The notes under the pieces were generated by a model. The model did not search any database. It saw only the letters and a program-made list of their open reading frames with translations, and was not told the DNA's origin. This document shows positions 9,096 through 18,127 of a stretch of 64,000 nt of DNA, in pieces. The position numbers and the translations under genes are program-made. This stretch comes from an uncultured Bacteroides sp. (GTDB lineage: Bacteria > Bacillota > Clostridia > Lachnospirales > Lachnospiraceae), in NCBI GenBank assembly GCA_945913015.1, contig CAMECH010000007.1, positions 30,749 to 94,748 on the forward strand. The letters are read 5' to 3'. Each line of letters begins with the position of its first letter. The first letter of the stretch is position 1.

Positions 9096-9175
9096 ATGTG
9101 CCTCCCAACATATAAGCTTGCCTCTGCAATACTGCCGGAGGCTATATCGATAGGATTTCCCAAATGACAGGTTTT
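9084..9175 (-). promoter_or_regulatory. Riboswitch-like leader of the DMT transporter gene
   Basis: On the minus strand a 12 nt segment AAAACCTGTCAT (9175-9164) is a perfect complement of ATGACAGGTTTT (9095-9084), which contains the start codon and is followed by more T residues. The 68 nt between them hold GCCTCC (9142-9137), which can pair with GAGGC (9124-9120) or with the Shine-Dalgarno GGGAGGC (9106-9100). Two exclusive folds are therefore possible: an anti-SD hairpin, or a start-codon/terminator-like hairpin. A CTAT/ATAG mini-hairpin lies between. I do not recognise the aptamer class. Confidence 0.55.
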
Positions 9176-9183
9176 ATTCTCTT

Positions 9184-10452
9184 TTATTTGGATGTCTTTG
9201 TTGCCGCTGACATTGTTGTCACAACATAATCTTTAAACTTGCCGTATGCGTCATCAACCGATGCACTTTCATCCCACACCTGATGAAGCATAATTTCCAT
9301 GTTCATATAGTAATCACTGATTTCCATATAGCGGGCTTTAATTGCCGTATCTGAATATACCGAATGAAGATTACCATATTCCTGCGGCTGGTTATCAAGT
9401 CCCGTTCTCGCTGCCGGTACCGATGCCTTCTCATTAAGATTTCCGGCATAGTCATACGTAAATGCTTTTGCAACACTTTCAGCAACCTTTGGATGTGAAG
9501 AATATGGTGTTACTGCAAGCATATAAGTTTCTGACATCGCCTTAGTCTTAAGATTTGCACTGTAATCCGGGATTGCCATAATTTCGTATTCAACTCCGGA
9601 TGCATTGATTGCCGCCAGGTCATCAGTCCTTACTATTGTGTAAAGAAGCGAGCCTTCCATAAACTTTGTAAGATATGTGCTGTACTGCGGATTATCACGC
9701 ACGATGCCGTATGAATTTTTAAATCCGGCAAATGCATTTATCGCTTCCTTAAGCTTATCATCCTGCAGATATGTCTTTGCAACATCATCTGCCGCATCAC
9801 CGCCAACATTCATATATGCGCCAAGAAATGCATAATTCAGGGCAATATCCGACACATCCCATCCTACAACCTGCGTTACGGTTTCATTTTCCTCAGTATG
9901 CTGGAAATTATCGCTGAATGCCGTTATCTCCTCAAATGTTTTCATTGCACCTGCAAATTTTTTATTATATACCATAACAGATGTTTCAAATGTAAGAGGA
10001 TATCCCAGCAGTTTTCCTCCATACGAAGCTGATGTGACTGCAGTTTTTCCGTAAACCTGTTCATTATAAACATCAGGATACGACGTATTTGCTTTCATAA
10101 GTCCCATCAGATAGGCTTTCTGTACATCATCAGAGGACATCATGAATATATCGGTCACATTGTCCGTCCTGACACACGCATTGTAAATATCATTAAAATA
10201 ATTGTCGTCATCAATGCGTTTCAGTTCAATCGTAACATGCTCATTTGCTTCGTGATATACGGCTGCACACTCCTCAAAGTATGATGTAAATTTAGGGTCT
10301 GCATACCAGAGATTAATTGTAACATCCTCTTCAAGCTCCTCTTCAGGTTTAACCCCTGAATCCGTGCCTTCGCATGCTGTAAATGCCATAAGCATTGAAG
10401 CCGCGAGACAGAATGCCGTCAGCTTTTTAATAATTTTTTTTCTAATAAACAT
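9184..10452 (-). CDS. Extracellular solute-binding lipoprotein (ABC sugar-binding type 1)
   Basis: Secreted lipoprotein of 422 residues resembling sugar-binding subunits of ABC importers. The N-terminus has a basic stretch (MFIRKKIIKK), a hydrophobic core and the lipobox-like AFTAC near residue 27, so it should be anchored to the outer face of the membrane. The mature part begins VTINLWYADPKFTSYFEECAAVYHEAN, typical of the MalE/UgpB-like fold. AAAGGA lies upstream of ATG 10452. No permease or ATPase gene is nearby. It sits 23 bp after argD on the same strand, so it may be read through from the arginine operon. The ligand is unknown. Confidence 0.85.
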   Translation of the reverse strand: MFIRKKIIKKLTAFCLAASMLMAFTACEGTDSGVKPEEELEEDVTINLWYADPKFTSYFEECAAVYHEANEHVTIELKRIDDDNYFNDIYNACVRTDNVTDIFMMSSDDVQKAYLMGLMKANTSYPDVYNEQVYGKTAVTSASYGGKLLGYPLTFETSVMVYNKKFAGAMKTFEEITAFSDNFQHTEENETVTQVVGWDVSDIALNYAFLGAYMNVGGDAADDVAKTYLQDDKLKEAINAFAGFKNSYGIVRDNPQYSTYLTKFMEGSLLYTIVRTDDLAAINASGVEYEIMAIPDYSANLKTKAMSETYMLAVTPYSSHPKVAESVAKAFTYDYAGNLNEKASVPAARTGLDNQPQEYGNLHSVYSDTAIKARYMEISDYYMNMEIMLHQVWDESASVDDAYGKFKDYVVTTMSAATKTSK

Positions 10453-10475
10453 ACAACTTCCTTTATTTTTGCAAT

Positions 10476-11657
10476 TTAAAATGATTTCTCAAGCTTCTCT
10501 ATCATCTCGTCAACATCTGCCTCCGAAATCACAAGCGGCGGCACAAGGCGGATTACATTAGTTCCCGCCGTAAACAGAATAAGTCCGTTATCAAGTGCAT
10601 TTGATATAATTTCCTTCGGAGACTTTGAAAGCTCGATACCCTGCATAAGTCCGAGTCCTCTTCTCTCTACAATGAAATCATATTTTGCAACAAGCTCGTC
10701 AAGTCTCTTCTCAAGATATACCGAAACCTTCTTTACATTATCAAGAACATTCTGCTTCTTAAACAGTTCAAGCACCTTAACTGCCGCTGCACATGCAAGC
10801 GGGTTACCGCCGTATGTTGTTCCGTGGTCACCCGGCACAAGCGCCTTTGCCACCTCATTAGTGGCAAGGAATGCACCAACAGGCACTCCGCATCCAAGCG
10901 CCTTTGCCACCGTAAGAATGTCAGGCTTTACACCGTACTGTTCAAACGCAAACATTGTACCTGTACGTCCCATTCCGCACTGTATTTCATCAAGGATAAG
11001 AAGTATTCCCTTCTCATCACAAAGCTTTCTTACTCCGTTAATAAACTCAGGCTTTGCAGGATAAATGCCTCCTTCTCCCTGAACTGTCTCAAATATAATT
11101 GCACAGGTCTTTTCATTTACAAGCTCTCTGACACTTTCCAAATCGTTATAACGCGCAAAACGCACTCCCGGAAGCATCGGGCCAAAAGCCTCCTGATAGT
11201 GCTTATTGCCTGTAACAGCAAGCGCTCCCATGCTTCTTCCGTGAAATGAACTGTTCATTGCAATTATCTCATGGTCTGTCGAACCTGTCTTCAGATATGC
11301 ATATTTCTTTGCAAGCTTAATTGCGCCTTCAATAGCCTCTGTACCGCTGTTTGTAAAGAATACACGGTCCATACCGGAGCATTCCGTAATTGCCTTTGCC
11401 GCAAGAGCTGCGGGCTCATTATAAAAATAGTTTGAAGTGTGAATAAGCTTATCTATCTGAGCCTTTAACGCATCATTATATTCCTTGTTATTGTATCCGA
11501 GTGCAAATACAGCTATACCTGCCCCGAAATCAAGATATTCCTTACCCTCGGCATCATAAAGATGCACTCCTTCTCCTCTGTCAAGTGCAATCTGATATCT
11601 GTTATAGGTATGAATAAGATGCTGTTCTGCAGTTGCAATTATTTCCTGTGAATTCAT
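10476..11657 (-). CDS. argD: Acetylornithine aminotransferase
   Basis: PLP enzyme of arginine biosynthesis converting N-acetylglutamate semialdehyde to N-acetylornithine. It has 393 residues of the class III aminotransferase fold. The substrate/phosphate-site segment TNSGTEAIEGAIKLAKK is present, as are LDEIQCGMGRTG and the PLP lysine in LTVAKALGCGVPVG. The start at ATG 11657 has a clear TTGGAGGAATGTA leader; an ATG 24 bp further upstream lacks one. It is the last enzyme gene of the argC-argJ-argB-argD operon, with a 41 bp gap to argB. Confidence 0.95.
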   Translation of the reverse strand: MNSQEIIATAEQHLIHTYNRYQIALDRGEGVHLYDAEGKEYLDFGAGIAVFALGYNNKEYNDALKAQIDKLIHTSNYFYNEPAALAAKAITECSGMDRVFFTNSGTEAIEGAIKLAKKYAYLKTGSTDHEIIAMNSSFHGRSMGALAVTGNKHYQEAFGPMLPGVRFARYNDLESVRELVNEKTCAIIFETVQGEGGIYPAKPEFINGVRKLCDEKGILLILDEIQCGMGRTGTMFAFEQYGVKPDILTVAKALGCGVPVGAFLATNEVAKALVPGDHGTTYGGNPLACAAAVKVLELFKKQNVLDNVKKVSVYLEKRLDELVAKYDFIVERRGLGLMQGIELSKSPKEIISNALDNGLILFTAGTNVIRLVPPLVISEADVDEMIEKLEKSF

Positions 11658-11698
11658 TACATTCCTCCAATCCGCCATCACTATATGACTAAATGTTA

Positions 11699-12601
11699 TC
11701 AGATATTTGTGTTGTAAAAGTGTTCTGCATTTTCTCCGAGAATTGCCGTACCAACACCCTTATTGGTAAATATTTCAAGAAGCAGACAGTGCGCTATTCT
11801 TCCGTCCATGATATGTACCCTTGAAACTCCGTTCTCAACGGCTTCTATGCAGTTATTGAGCTTAGGGAGCATTCCGCCTCCGATAGTTCCGCCTGCAAGG
11901 AGCTGTCTTGCCTCTGATGTTGTAAGCTCTGAAATAAGTGAATCCTTATCTTCAAAATCCCTGAATACGCCTTCGGTATCAGTAAGAAATGCAAGCTTTT
12001 CGGCATTGACTGCTCTTGCTATTGCACATGCCGCATCATCCGCATTGATGTTGTATGCATGGTGGTCGCTTCCAAATCCGATAGGACATATAACAGGAAG
12101 GAAATCGTCTTTTAAAAGTGCATGTATTATTGTAGGGTCAACTTCATCAACGTCACCGACATATCCGATATCTTCTCCCTGTGAAAGCTTCTTCTGTACA
12201 TGCAGCATTCCGCCATCCTTGCCGCTGATTCCGCATGCCTTTACCCCAAGGTCCTGAATCATTGAAACCAGGCTCTTATTCACCTTGTTAAGCACCATTT
12301 CGGCAATTTCCATAGTAGGCTCGTCTGTCACACGCAGTCCGTTTACAAAACGAGGCTCCATACCTGACTTCTTAACCCATCCGCTGATTTCCTTACCGCC
12401 TCCATGAACGATAATCGGTTTAAAACCAACCAGTTTAAGAAGAACTACGTCCTCAATCACCTTTCTTTTAAGTTCTTCATCAACCATTGCGCTTCCGCCG
12501 TATTTTACGACTATAATTTTACGGTTAAACTTCTGAATATACGGAAGTGCCTCGATAAGCACCTCTGCCTTTTTTAACTCATCATCAATATTAATTGCCA
12601 T
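11699..12601 (-). CDS. argB: Acetylglutamate kinase
   Basis: Phosphorylates N-acetylglutamate in the cyclic arginine pathway. It has 300 residues of the amino-acid kinase fold: [11 protein letters not shown] near residue 30, IVHGGGKEI, the substrate loop [13 protein letters not shown] and the [11 protein letters not shown] segment. The C-terminal region has IHIMDGR-type and [15 protein letters not shown] motifs. The N-terminal helix ([23 protein letters not shown]) is of the kind that makes hexameric, arginine-inhibited enzymes, so feedback inhibition by arginine is likely. ATG 12601 has GAGGG eight bases upstream; the longer ATG at 12616 is less likely. Confidence 0.96.
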   Translation of the reverse strand: MAINIDDELKKAEVLIEALPYIQKFNRKIIVVKYGGSAMVDEELKRKVIEDVVLLKLVGFKPIIVHGGGKEISGWVKKSGMEPRFVNGLRVTDEPTMEIAEMVLNKVNKSLVSMIQDLGVKACGISGKDGGMLHVQKKLSQGEDIGYVGDVDEVDPTIIHALLKDDFLPVICPIGFGSDHHAYNINADDAACAIARAVNAEKLAFLTDTEGVFRDFEDKDSLISELTTSEARQLLAGGTIGGGMLPKLNNCIEAVENGVSRVHIMDGRIAHCLLLEIFTNKGVGTAILGENAEHFYNTNI

Positions 12602-12631
12602 TTTCTTGTCCCTCAAACTCTTTATTTTTAA

Positions 12632-13858
12632 TCAGCTTCTGTAATCCGCATTAATCTTTACATAATCAAATGTGAGGTCACAGCCCCATGCTGTCGCTGT
12701 CACATCTCCCATCTTCACATCCGCAATTGCAGTGACAGGATTTTGCGAAAGTATCTTTGTTGCCTCTTCCTCACTGTAATCTGTTGCTGTACCGTTCTCA
12801 ACTATCTTGATTTTTCCGGCACTGCTCTCAAAATAAATATCAACCTTTTCAGGGTCAAAATCTGCTGATGAATATCCCATTGCGCAAAGTATTCTTCCCC
12901 AGTTTGCATCATGTCCGAAGATTGCTGCCTTTGTAAGACTTGATGTAACGATTGACTTGGCAAGAATCTTAGCCTGTTCTTTATCTGATGCATTTATCAC
13001 AGTAACTTCAAAAAGGCATGTTGCACCTTCTCCGTCTCCTGCTATTTTCTTTGCAAGCTCTTTGCATACATATGTAAGTGCCTCAAAAAACTCTGCATAT
13101 CCTTCACTGTTTTCTGAAGAAATAACCGGATTTCCTGCTTTTTTATTGGCGAGTACAAGCACTGTATCGTTAGTTGAAGTATCACCGTCAACCGAAATCA
13201 TATTAAATGTATCATTGATAACCGATGAAAGTGCCTTCTGCAAAACTGACTTTTCAATATTCAGGTCTGTTGTAATAAATCCAAGCATTGTTGCCATGTT
13301 AGGGTGAATCATTCCCGAACCTTTGCACATACCGCCCATTGTAACCTTTGTTCCTGCTACATCAAATGTTACTGCCACCTGTTTTTTTACTGTATCAGTA
13401 GTCATAATGGCTTCTGCAGCCATCTCACCGTCTGAGAGCTCACTGCCAAGCTGTGATTTAAGTCTGCTTATTCCTCCAAGCATAATGTCCATTGGAAGCT
13501 GCTTTCCAATAACGCCTGTTGATCCAATAAGCACTGAATCTGCCGGAATTGCAAGGTGCTTTGCAGTTTCATCTGCAAGCTTCTGACAGTTATCAAACCC
13601 TTCCTGACCTGTGCATGCATTTGCCACACCGCTGTTTATCACGACCGCCTGTGCAAAATCCGATTCAAATACGACCTTCTTATCCCATTTTACAGGTGCC
13701 GCACAAACCTTGTTAAGTGTAAATGTTCCGGCTGCCACACAAGGTGATTCACTCACCACCATTGCCATATCCTTCTTAACATTATTCTTAATACCTACAT
13801 TAAGTCCTGTTGCAGCGAAGCCTTTAGCCGCTGTAACACCGCCATTTATAATCTCCAT
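12632..13858 (-). CDS. argJ: Bifunctional ornithine acetyltransferase / N-acetylglutamate synthase
   Basis: Recycles the acetyl group from N-acetylornithine to glutamate and may also use acetyl-CoA. It has 408 residues. The autoprocessing motif KGSGMIHPNMATMLGF puts the nucleophile Thr at residue 190, so the precursor should split into two chains between Ala189 and Thr190. Other family segments are VVINSGVANACTGQ and LIGSTGVIGKQLP for the oxyanion region. GAGGAC precedes the ATG at 13858. Its presence explains the absence of argA and argE near the cluster. There is a 113 bp gap to argC. Confidence 0.96.
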   Translation of the reverse strand: MEIINGGVTAAKGFAATGLNVGIKNNVKKDMAMVVSESPCVAAGTFTLNKVCAAPVKWDKKVVFESDFAQAVVINSGVANACTGQEGFDNCQKLADETAKHLAIPADSVLIGSTGVIGKQLPMDIMLGGISRLKSQLGSELSDGEMAAEAIMTTDTVKKQVAVTFDVAGTKVTMGGMCKGSGMIHPNMATMLGFITTDLNIEKSVLQKALSSVINDTFNMISVDGDTSTNDTVLVLANKKAGNPVISSENSEGYAEFFEALTYVCKELAKKIAGDGEGATCLFEVTVINASDKEQAKILAKSIVTSSLTKAAIFGHDANWGRILCAMGYSSADFDPEKVDIYFESSAGKIKIVENGTATDYSEEEATKILSQNPVTAIADVKMGDVTATAWGCDLTFDYVKINADYRS

Positions 13859-13971
13859 ATTCAGTCCTCTTTTCTGCGCACATTTTTACGTTCAATGGGT
13901 TTATGTCAGGTGCGCACACACAAATCCTGCTTATAATAAATCAAAAATTTTAAGAAACATTATATTATGTA

Positions 13972-15015
13972 TTATGGGAACATAGGAACCTGCTTAAGTC
14001 CCTCATTCTCCGGGAAGCCAAACATCAGATTCATATTCTGCACCGCCTGTCCTGCCGCACCTTTTATAAGGTTATCAAGTGCTCCCATCATAATAATTCT
14101 GTTGGTTCTCGGCTCGATTTTGAAGTTGACGTCTACATAATTACTTCCCTCAACCCATCTCGTCTCAGGGCAGACATCCTTATCAAGAACTCTTATAAAA
14201 TATTCATCTGCATAATATTTGTCATAAGCAGCTCTTACTTCTTCATATGTTACATTCTTCTTCAGATTTGCATATGCAGTAACAAGAATGCCCCTGTTCA
14301 TCGGCACAAGATGCGGTGTAAATATAATCTTTATGTCCTCACCTGCTGCATATCCCAGCTGCTCCTCTATCTCAGGCGTGTGTCTGTGTGTTCCGACACC
14401 GTATGCCTTCATGCTCTCATTAACCTCACAGAAGAGATTGGCAACCTTTGCCCCCCTGCCTGCACCTGAAGTACCTGATTTTGCATCAACAATAATGGAA
14501 TTAGGATCTATCAGTCCCTCCTTAACCAGTGGATATATTGTAAGGATTGAACATGTTGTATAGCATCCCGGATTTGCAATAATCCTTGTATCCTTTGTCA
14601 CCTTATCACGATTAATCTCGCATAATCCATATACCGCCTCATCAATGTACTGTGGGCTCTTATGCTCAATCTTATACCACTCTTCATATACAGATACGTC
14701 CTTAAGGCGGAAATCAGCGCTAAGATCAACTATCCTGGTCTTGGAAAGTATGTCTTCATTAACCAGCGATGCGCACAATCCCTGTGGAGTTGCAGTAAAT
14801 ATTACATCCACCTGACCGGCAAGCTCTTCCATATTATCATCCATGCATTTCGCATCTACAAGTCTGAATAAATTTCTATATATATCTGCATAATTCTGGT
14901 CTATGTAACTTCTCGAACCAAACCACTTAATCTCAACATCCTTATGAGAAAGCAGCAGTCTCACAAGTTCATTGCCTGCATATCCGGTTGCACCGATAAT
15001 TCCTACTTTAATCAT
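13972..15015 (-). CDS. argC: N-acetyl-gamma-glutamyl-phosphate reductase
   Basis: NADPH-dependent reductase, third step of arginine synthesis. It has 347 residues: the Rossmann start VGIIGATGYAGNELVRLL, the catalytic Cys151 in IIANPGCYTT and the conserved PHLVPMNRGI segment. ATG 15015 with GGAGGTTACT before it is the start. An in-frame extension to 15117 is formed by the four-hairpin repeat and is not coding. The ribosome site is therefore the right edge of repeat copy 2. It is the first gene of the arg operon. Confidence 0.95.
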   Translation of the reverse strand: MIKVGIIGATGYAGNELVRLLLSHKDVEIKWFGSRSYIDQNYADIYRNLFRLVDAKCMDDNMEELAGQVDVIFTATPQGLCASLVNEDILSKTRIVDLSADFRLKDVSVYEEWYKIEHKSPQYIDEAVYGLCEINRDKVTKDTRIIANPGCYTTCSILTIYPLVKEGLIDPNSIIVDAKSGTSGAGRGAKVANLFCEVNESMKAYGVGTHRHTPEIEEQLGYAAGEDIKIIFTPHLVPMNRGILVTAYANLKKNVTYEEVRAAYDKYYADEYFIRVLDKDVCPETRWVEGSNYVDVNFKIEPRTNRIIMMGALDNLIKGAAGQAVQNMNLMFGFPENEGLKQVPMFP

Positions 15016-15017
15016 AG

Positions 15018-15169
15018 TAACCTCCATTCCGCAGACGCTCCGGCGTCGGAGGAATCGCGAGCCAAATATCAGATTTGGATCTGCTATAATGGCTTGTTTG
15101 TGGCGCTCTCGGCACAAACAGCCGTGTGAAAAATATGCTAGATGGCATATTTTTCACACTAACCTCCAT
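15018..15169 (-). repeat. Four-hairpin RBS-associated repeat, copy 2 (upstream of argC)
   Basis: Same unit as at 2897-3053, same orientation relative to its gene. A 10 bp direct repeat taacctccat (15018-15027 and 15160-15169) flanks it, with the same 142 bp spacing as copy 1. Its sequence follows the local ribosome site (GGAGGTTA here, GGAGATTA in copy 1), as expected of a target duplication. Hairpin 1 (15124-15159) has a 15 bp stem in which the C-G of copy 1 is replaced by A-T on both arms. Hairpin 3 keeps ATTTGG pairing and hairpin 4 keeps GACGC/GCGTC with a changed loop. Confidence 0.9.
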
Positions 15170-15271
15170 GTAGTAAATTATTGCGTCTCACGTTTATTCA
15201 TTTATAACCACTAGCTTACAATACTACTCTTTTTCCTTATTGTAAAGAGGTTTTTGTATTATTTTTTATAT

Positions 15272-15337
15272 TTATGCATATTTTTTGCATAATATTCATT
15301 TTTAACTATTGCATTTATAAAAATAATGTTGTATATT
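15272..15337 (+). promoter_or_regulatory. Putative argG promoter with ArgR-box-like palindrome
   Basis: TTGCAT (15309-15314) and TATATT (15332-15337) are 17 nt apart, about 65 bp before the argG start. Just upstream lies the AT-rich inverted repeat TTATGCA (15272-15278) / TGCATAA (15286-15292). It resembles the TNTGNATWWWWATNCANA pattern of Gram-positive ArgR/AhrC boxes but is one base wider. The rest of the argC-argG divergent gap (15170-15271) is AT-rich with one short CTCTTT/AAAGAG hairpin. Confidence 0.45.
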
Positions 15338-15400
15338 AATTTTTAGTTTTAAGAAAAAAAGAAAACGCTGTACTACAGTATATTTATGGAGGATTTTGTA

Positions 15401-16630
15401 ATGAAAGAAAAAGTTATTCTTGCTTACTCAGGTGGTCTTGACACCACTGCAATCATTCCTTGGCTTAAGGAAAATTTCGATTATGAAGTTATCTGTGTCT
15501 GTGCTGACTGCGGTCAGGACGAAGAACTTGATGGTCTTGAAGAAAGAGCTTTAAGCTGCGGTGCTTCTAAGTTATACATTGAAGACCTGACTGATATATT
15601 TGCAGATGAATATATTGTTCCATGTGTTCAGGCTCACGCCGTATACGAAGACAAATATCTTCTTGGTACTTCAATGGCAAGACCTGCAATTGCCAAGAGA
15701 CTTGTTGAAATTGCACGTAAGGAAGGCGCTACTGCTATCTGCCACGGTGCAACAGGTAAGGGTAATGACCAGATTCGTTTTGAGCTTGGAATCAAGGCTT
15801 TAGCTCCTGATCTTAAGATTATTGCAGCATGGAGAAATGACAAGTGGACACTTCAGTCACGTGAAGATGAAATCGAGTACTGCAGACAGCATGGAATTAA
15901 TCTTCCGTTCTCAGCTGATAACAGCTACAGCCGTGACCGTAACTTATGGCACATAAGCCATGAAGGTCTTGAACTGGAAGACCCTGCCAACGAGCCAAAC
16001 TTTGACCATCTCCTTGTACTTGGCAACAGCCCTGAGAAGGCACCTGATGAAGGCGAATATGTAACAATGACATTTGAAAAGGGTATTCCTACTTCTGTTA
16101 ATGGCAAGAAGATGAAGGTAGCTGATATCATCCGTGAGCTTAATAAGCTTGGCGGAAAGCATGGTATCGGTATTATTGATATCGTTGAGAACCGTGTTGT
16201 AGGTATGAAGTCACGCGGTGTTTATGAGACTCCGGGCGGAACAATTCTTATGGAAGCTCATCAGCAGCTTGAAGAATTAATTCTTGACCGCGATACATAT
16301 ACAATGAAGAAGGATATCGGCAACAAGTTTGCTGATGTTGTTTACGAAGGCAAGTGGTTCACTCCTCTTCGTGAAGCTCTTCAGGCTTTCATCGAATCAA
16401 CACAGCAGTATGTTACAGGTGAGGTTAAGTTCAAGCTCTACAAAGGCAACATCATCAAAGCCGGTACAACATCACCATATTCACTTTATAATGAATCAAT
16501 TGCTTCATTTACAACAGGTGACCTGTATGACCACCACGACGCTGAAGGTTTTATCAACCTCTACGGTCTGTCATGCAAGGTAAGAGCCATGAAGCATCAG
16601 GAAATCGAGAAGAATAAGAACAATGGCTAA
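15401..16630 (+). CDS. argG: Argininosuccinate synthase
   Basis: Condenses citrulline and aspartate using ATP. It has 409 residues. The ATP-pyrophosphatase P-loop AYSGGLDTT is at residues 8-16, followed by [16 protein letters not shown], the [19 protein letters not shown] substrate region and the tetramer tail. ATG 15401 follows GGAGGATTTTGTA; the ATG 15 bp upstream lacks a site. It is divergent from the argCJBD operon, and argH is not in the window. The downstream ywlG-like gene overlaps its last 8 bp. Confidence 0.96.
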   Translation: MKEKVILAYSGGLDTTAIIPWLKENFDYEVICVCADCGQDEELDGLEERALSCGASKLYIEDLTDIFADEYIVPCVQAHAVYEDKYLLGTSMARPAIAKRLVEIARKEGATAICHGATGKGNDQIRFELGIKALAPDLKIIAAWRNDKWTLQSREDEIEYCRQHGINLPFSADNSYSRDRNLWHISHEGLELEDPANEPNFDHLLVLGNSPEKAPDEGEYVTMTFEKGIPTSVNGKKMKVADIIRELNKLGGKHGIGIIDIVENRVVGMKSRGVYETPGGTILMEAHQQLEELILDRDTYTMKKDIGNKFADVVYEGKWFTPLREALQAFIESTQQYVTGEVKFKLYKGNIIKAGTTSPYSLYNESIASFTTGDLYDHHDAEGFINLYGLSCKVRAMKHQEIEKNKNNG

Positions 16631-17207
16631 TGGAATCGCAACAGAAAACATCATGAATTTAAATGAAATCAGGCAGCAGACAATATCTGTTGCCTGTGAG
16701 CTTTTTGAGGCGGCGCATCCGGAAAAAGATGATATTCTTGTGGTAGGCTGCTCTTCCAGCGAAGTTGCAAAACACCGCATCGGTACTTTCTCCAGCGAAG
16801 AGATTGGAAGTACAATTTTCAAAGCTCTTCTTGAAGTATGCCAAAAGAACGGAATCTTTCTCGCAGCACAATGCTGTGAGCATCTGAATCGCGCCCTGAT
16901 AATTGAAAAGTCCTGTGCAAAGCTGTACAGGCTTCCAATAGTTAATGTCCGGCCTCAGTTAAAGGCAGGCGGTTCATTTGCAACCGCAGCATTTAATAAT
17001 TTCGCCGCCCCCGTTGCCGTAGAAAGCATACAAGCAAATGCCGGCATAGATATCGGCGATACTCTTATAGGAATGCACCTTGCTCCTGTAGCCGTACCAG
17101 TGCGTACAGCTACTGCTTCCATAGGCAGTGCCCACGTTGTATGCGCCCGTACACGTGCCAAATATATCGGTGGAGAACGTGCCTGCTATAACGAAGCTCT
17201 TATGTAA
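16623..17207 (+). CDS. TIGR01440/YwlG (UPF0340) family protein
   Basis: Cytoplasmic protein of 194 residues, conserved in Firmicutes, with no function I know. Characteristic segments are [49 protein letters not shown] and [12 protein letters not shown]. The reading frame starts at ATG 16623, inside the end of argG, suggesting translational coupling. An internal ATG at 16653 matches the usual family N-terminus better, so the first ten residues are doubtful. In B. subtilis the homologue lies near glyA/upp rather than argG, so the link to arginine is only positional. Confidence 0.85.
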   Translation: MANGIATENIMNLNEIRQQTISVACELFEAAHPEKDDILVVGCSSSEVAKHRIGTFSSEEIGSTIFKALLEVCQKNGIFLAAQCCEHLNRALIIEKSCAKLYRLPIVNVRPQLKAGGSFATAAFNNFAAPVAVESIQANAGIDIGDTLIGMHLAPVAVPVRTATASIGSAHVVCARTRAKYIGGERACYNEALM

Positions 17208-17226
17208 TAAATATCATACACAAAAT

Positions 17227-17284
17227 AAAATCCGGTCACGGCCCTGAAATTCTTTATTGAACTTCAAAGCTGTAACCGGATTCT
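17227..17284. terminator. Convergent hairpin terminator between ywlG-like gene and mscS
   Basis: AATCCGGT (17229-17236) pairs with ACCGGATT (17275-17282), flanked by A and T runs on either side, so it can serve both converging genes. Confidence 0.7.
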
Positions 17285-17285
17285 T

Positions 17286-18101
17286 TTAATCCTGTTTTAC
17301 ATGCACATCAAGCTGGTTAAATGGTATCTCAATACCGTTTTCATCAAATATTTCCTTGTATTTTTCAAGCAGACTGAATCTTAAATTCCAATAATTGGAT
17401 GTATCCACCCAATTTCTTGTCTCAAGTGTAATACAGCTTGAATCAAGACTTTTGACAATCACAGTTATCTCTCTGTCTTTCAGTACCATATCCTGCGCAT
17501 TTATAACATCAGTAAGAAGCTGTTTAGCCTTTTTAATGTCTGAATTATAGCTTATGCCAATCTGGATATCAAGACGCCTTACAGGCTGTGAGCCTACATT
17601 TACAATACTCGAATTGGAAAGTGTTCCGTTCGGAATTGTAACTGATTTGTTATCAATTGTGATTAGCTTTGTATAAAGCAAATCAATTGCGGTAACCGTT
17701 CCTTCAAGTCCGCCGGAAACAATATAATCACCAATCACAAACGGCTTAAACAGAAGTATAAGTATTCCTCCTGCAAAATTGGAAAGGCTTCCCTGAAGTG
17801 ACATACCGATGGCAATACCTGCTGAACCAAGCACTGCAATAAGTGATGTTGTCTCAAATCCGAGTATGTCCACAATCATTATCGCCAAAATCACATTGCC
17901 GGTAAATCTGGCAAGTGAAATTGAAAACTTTATAACACCTGCATCCAGACTACTCCTGCCTAACGCACGTTCAAGCAGTTTAATTATATACTTGATAAGC
18001 TTTTTGCCTACAACCCATACTATAAGTGCAGTAATAATCGCAGCCACAGTTCCTGCACACCATGTTAAAAACTGCTGCAGCAATAATTCCAATTGTTTCA
18101 T
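17286..18101 (-). CDS. MscS-family small-conductance mechanosensitive channel
   Basis: Membrane channel opened by membrane tension, releasing solutes on hypo-osmotic shock. It has about 271 residues, close to E. coli MscS. Three N-terminal helices include the pore helix LGSAGIAIGMSLQGSLSNFAGGILIL, rich in Gly/Ala as expected. The beta domain has FVIGDYIVSGGLEGTV and IPNGTLSNSSIVNV, and an alpha/beta C-terminal domain follows. ATG 18101 or the adjacent TTG 18104 are both possible starts, with GGAG about 11 bp upstream. It follows glgB by 26 bp on the same strand. Confidence 0.92.
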   Translation of the reverse strand: MKQLELLLQQFLTWCAGTVAAIITALIVWVVGKKLIKYIIKLLERALGRSSLDAGVIKFSISLARFTGNVILAIMIVDILGFETTSLIAVLGSAGIAIGMSLQGSLSNFAGGILILLFKPFVIGDYIVSGGLEGTVTAIDLLYTKLITIDNKSVTIPNGTLSNSSIVNVGSQPVRRLDIQIGISYNSDIKKAKQLLTDVINAQDMVLKDREITVIVKSLDSSCITLETRNWVDTSNYWNLRFSLLEKYKEIFDENGIEIPFNQLDVHVKQD

Positions 18102-18127
18102 CAACTGCTATTCACTCCTTCCCAAAA

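Noticed and set aside
15016..15117. N-terminal extension of ArgC (MCRERHKQAIIADPNLIFG...)
   Set aside because: Repeat-derived, as above. Family alignments begin at the Rossmann strand MIKVGIIGATG at 15015.
15180..15205. ArgR box upstream of argC on the minus strand
   Set aside because: Only one half (ATGAATAAA) resembles the consensus; the second half does not pair.
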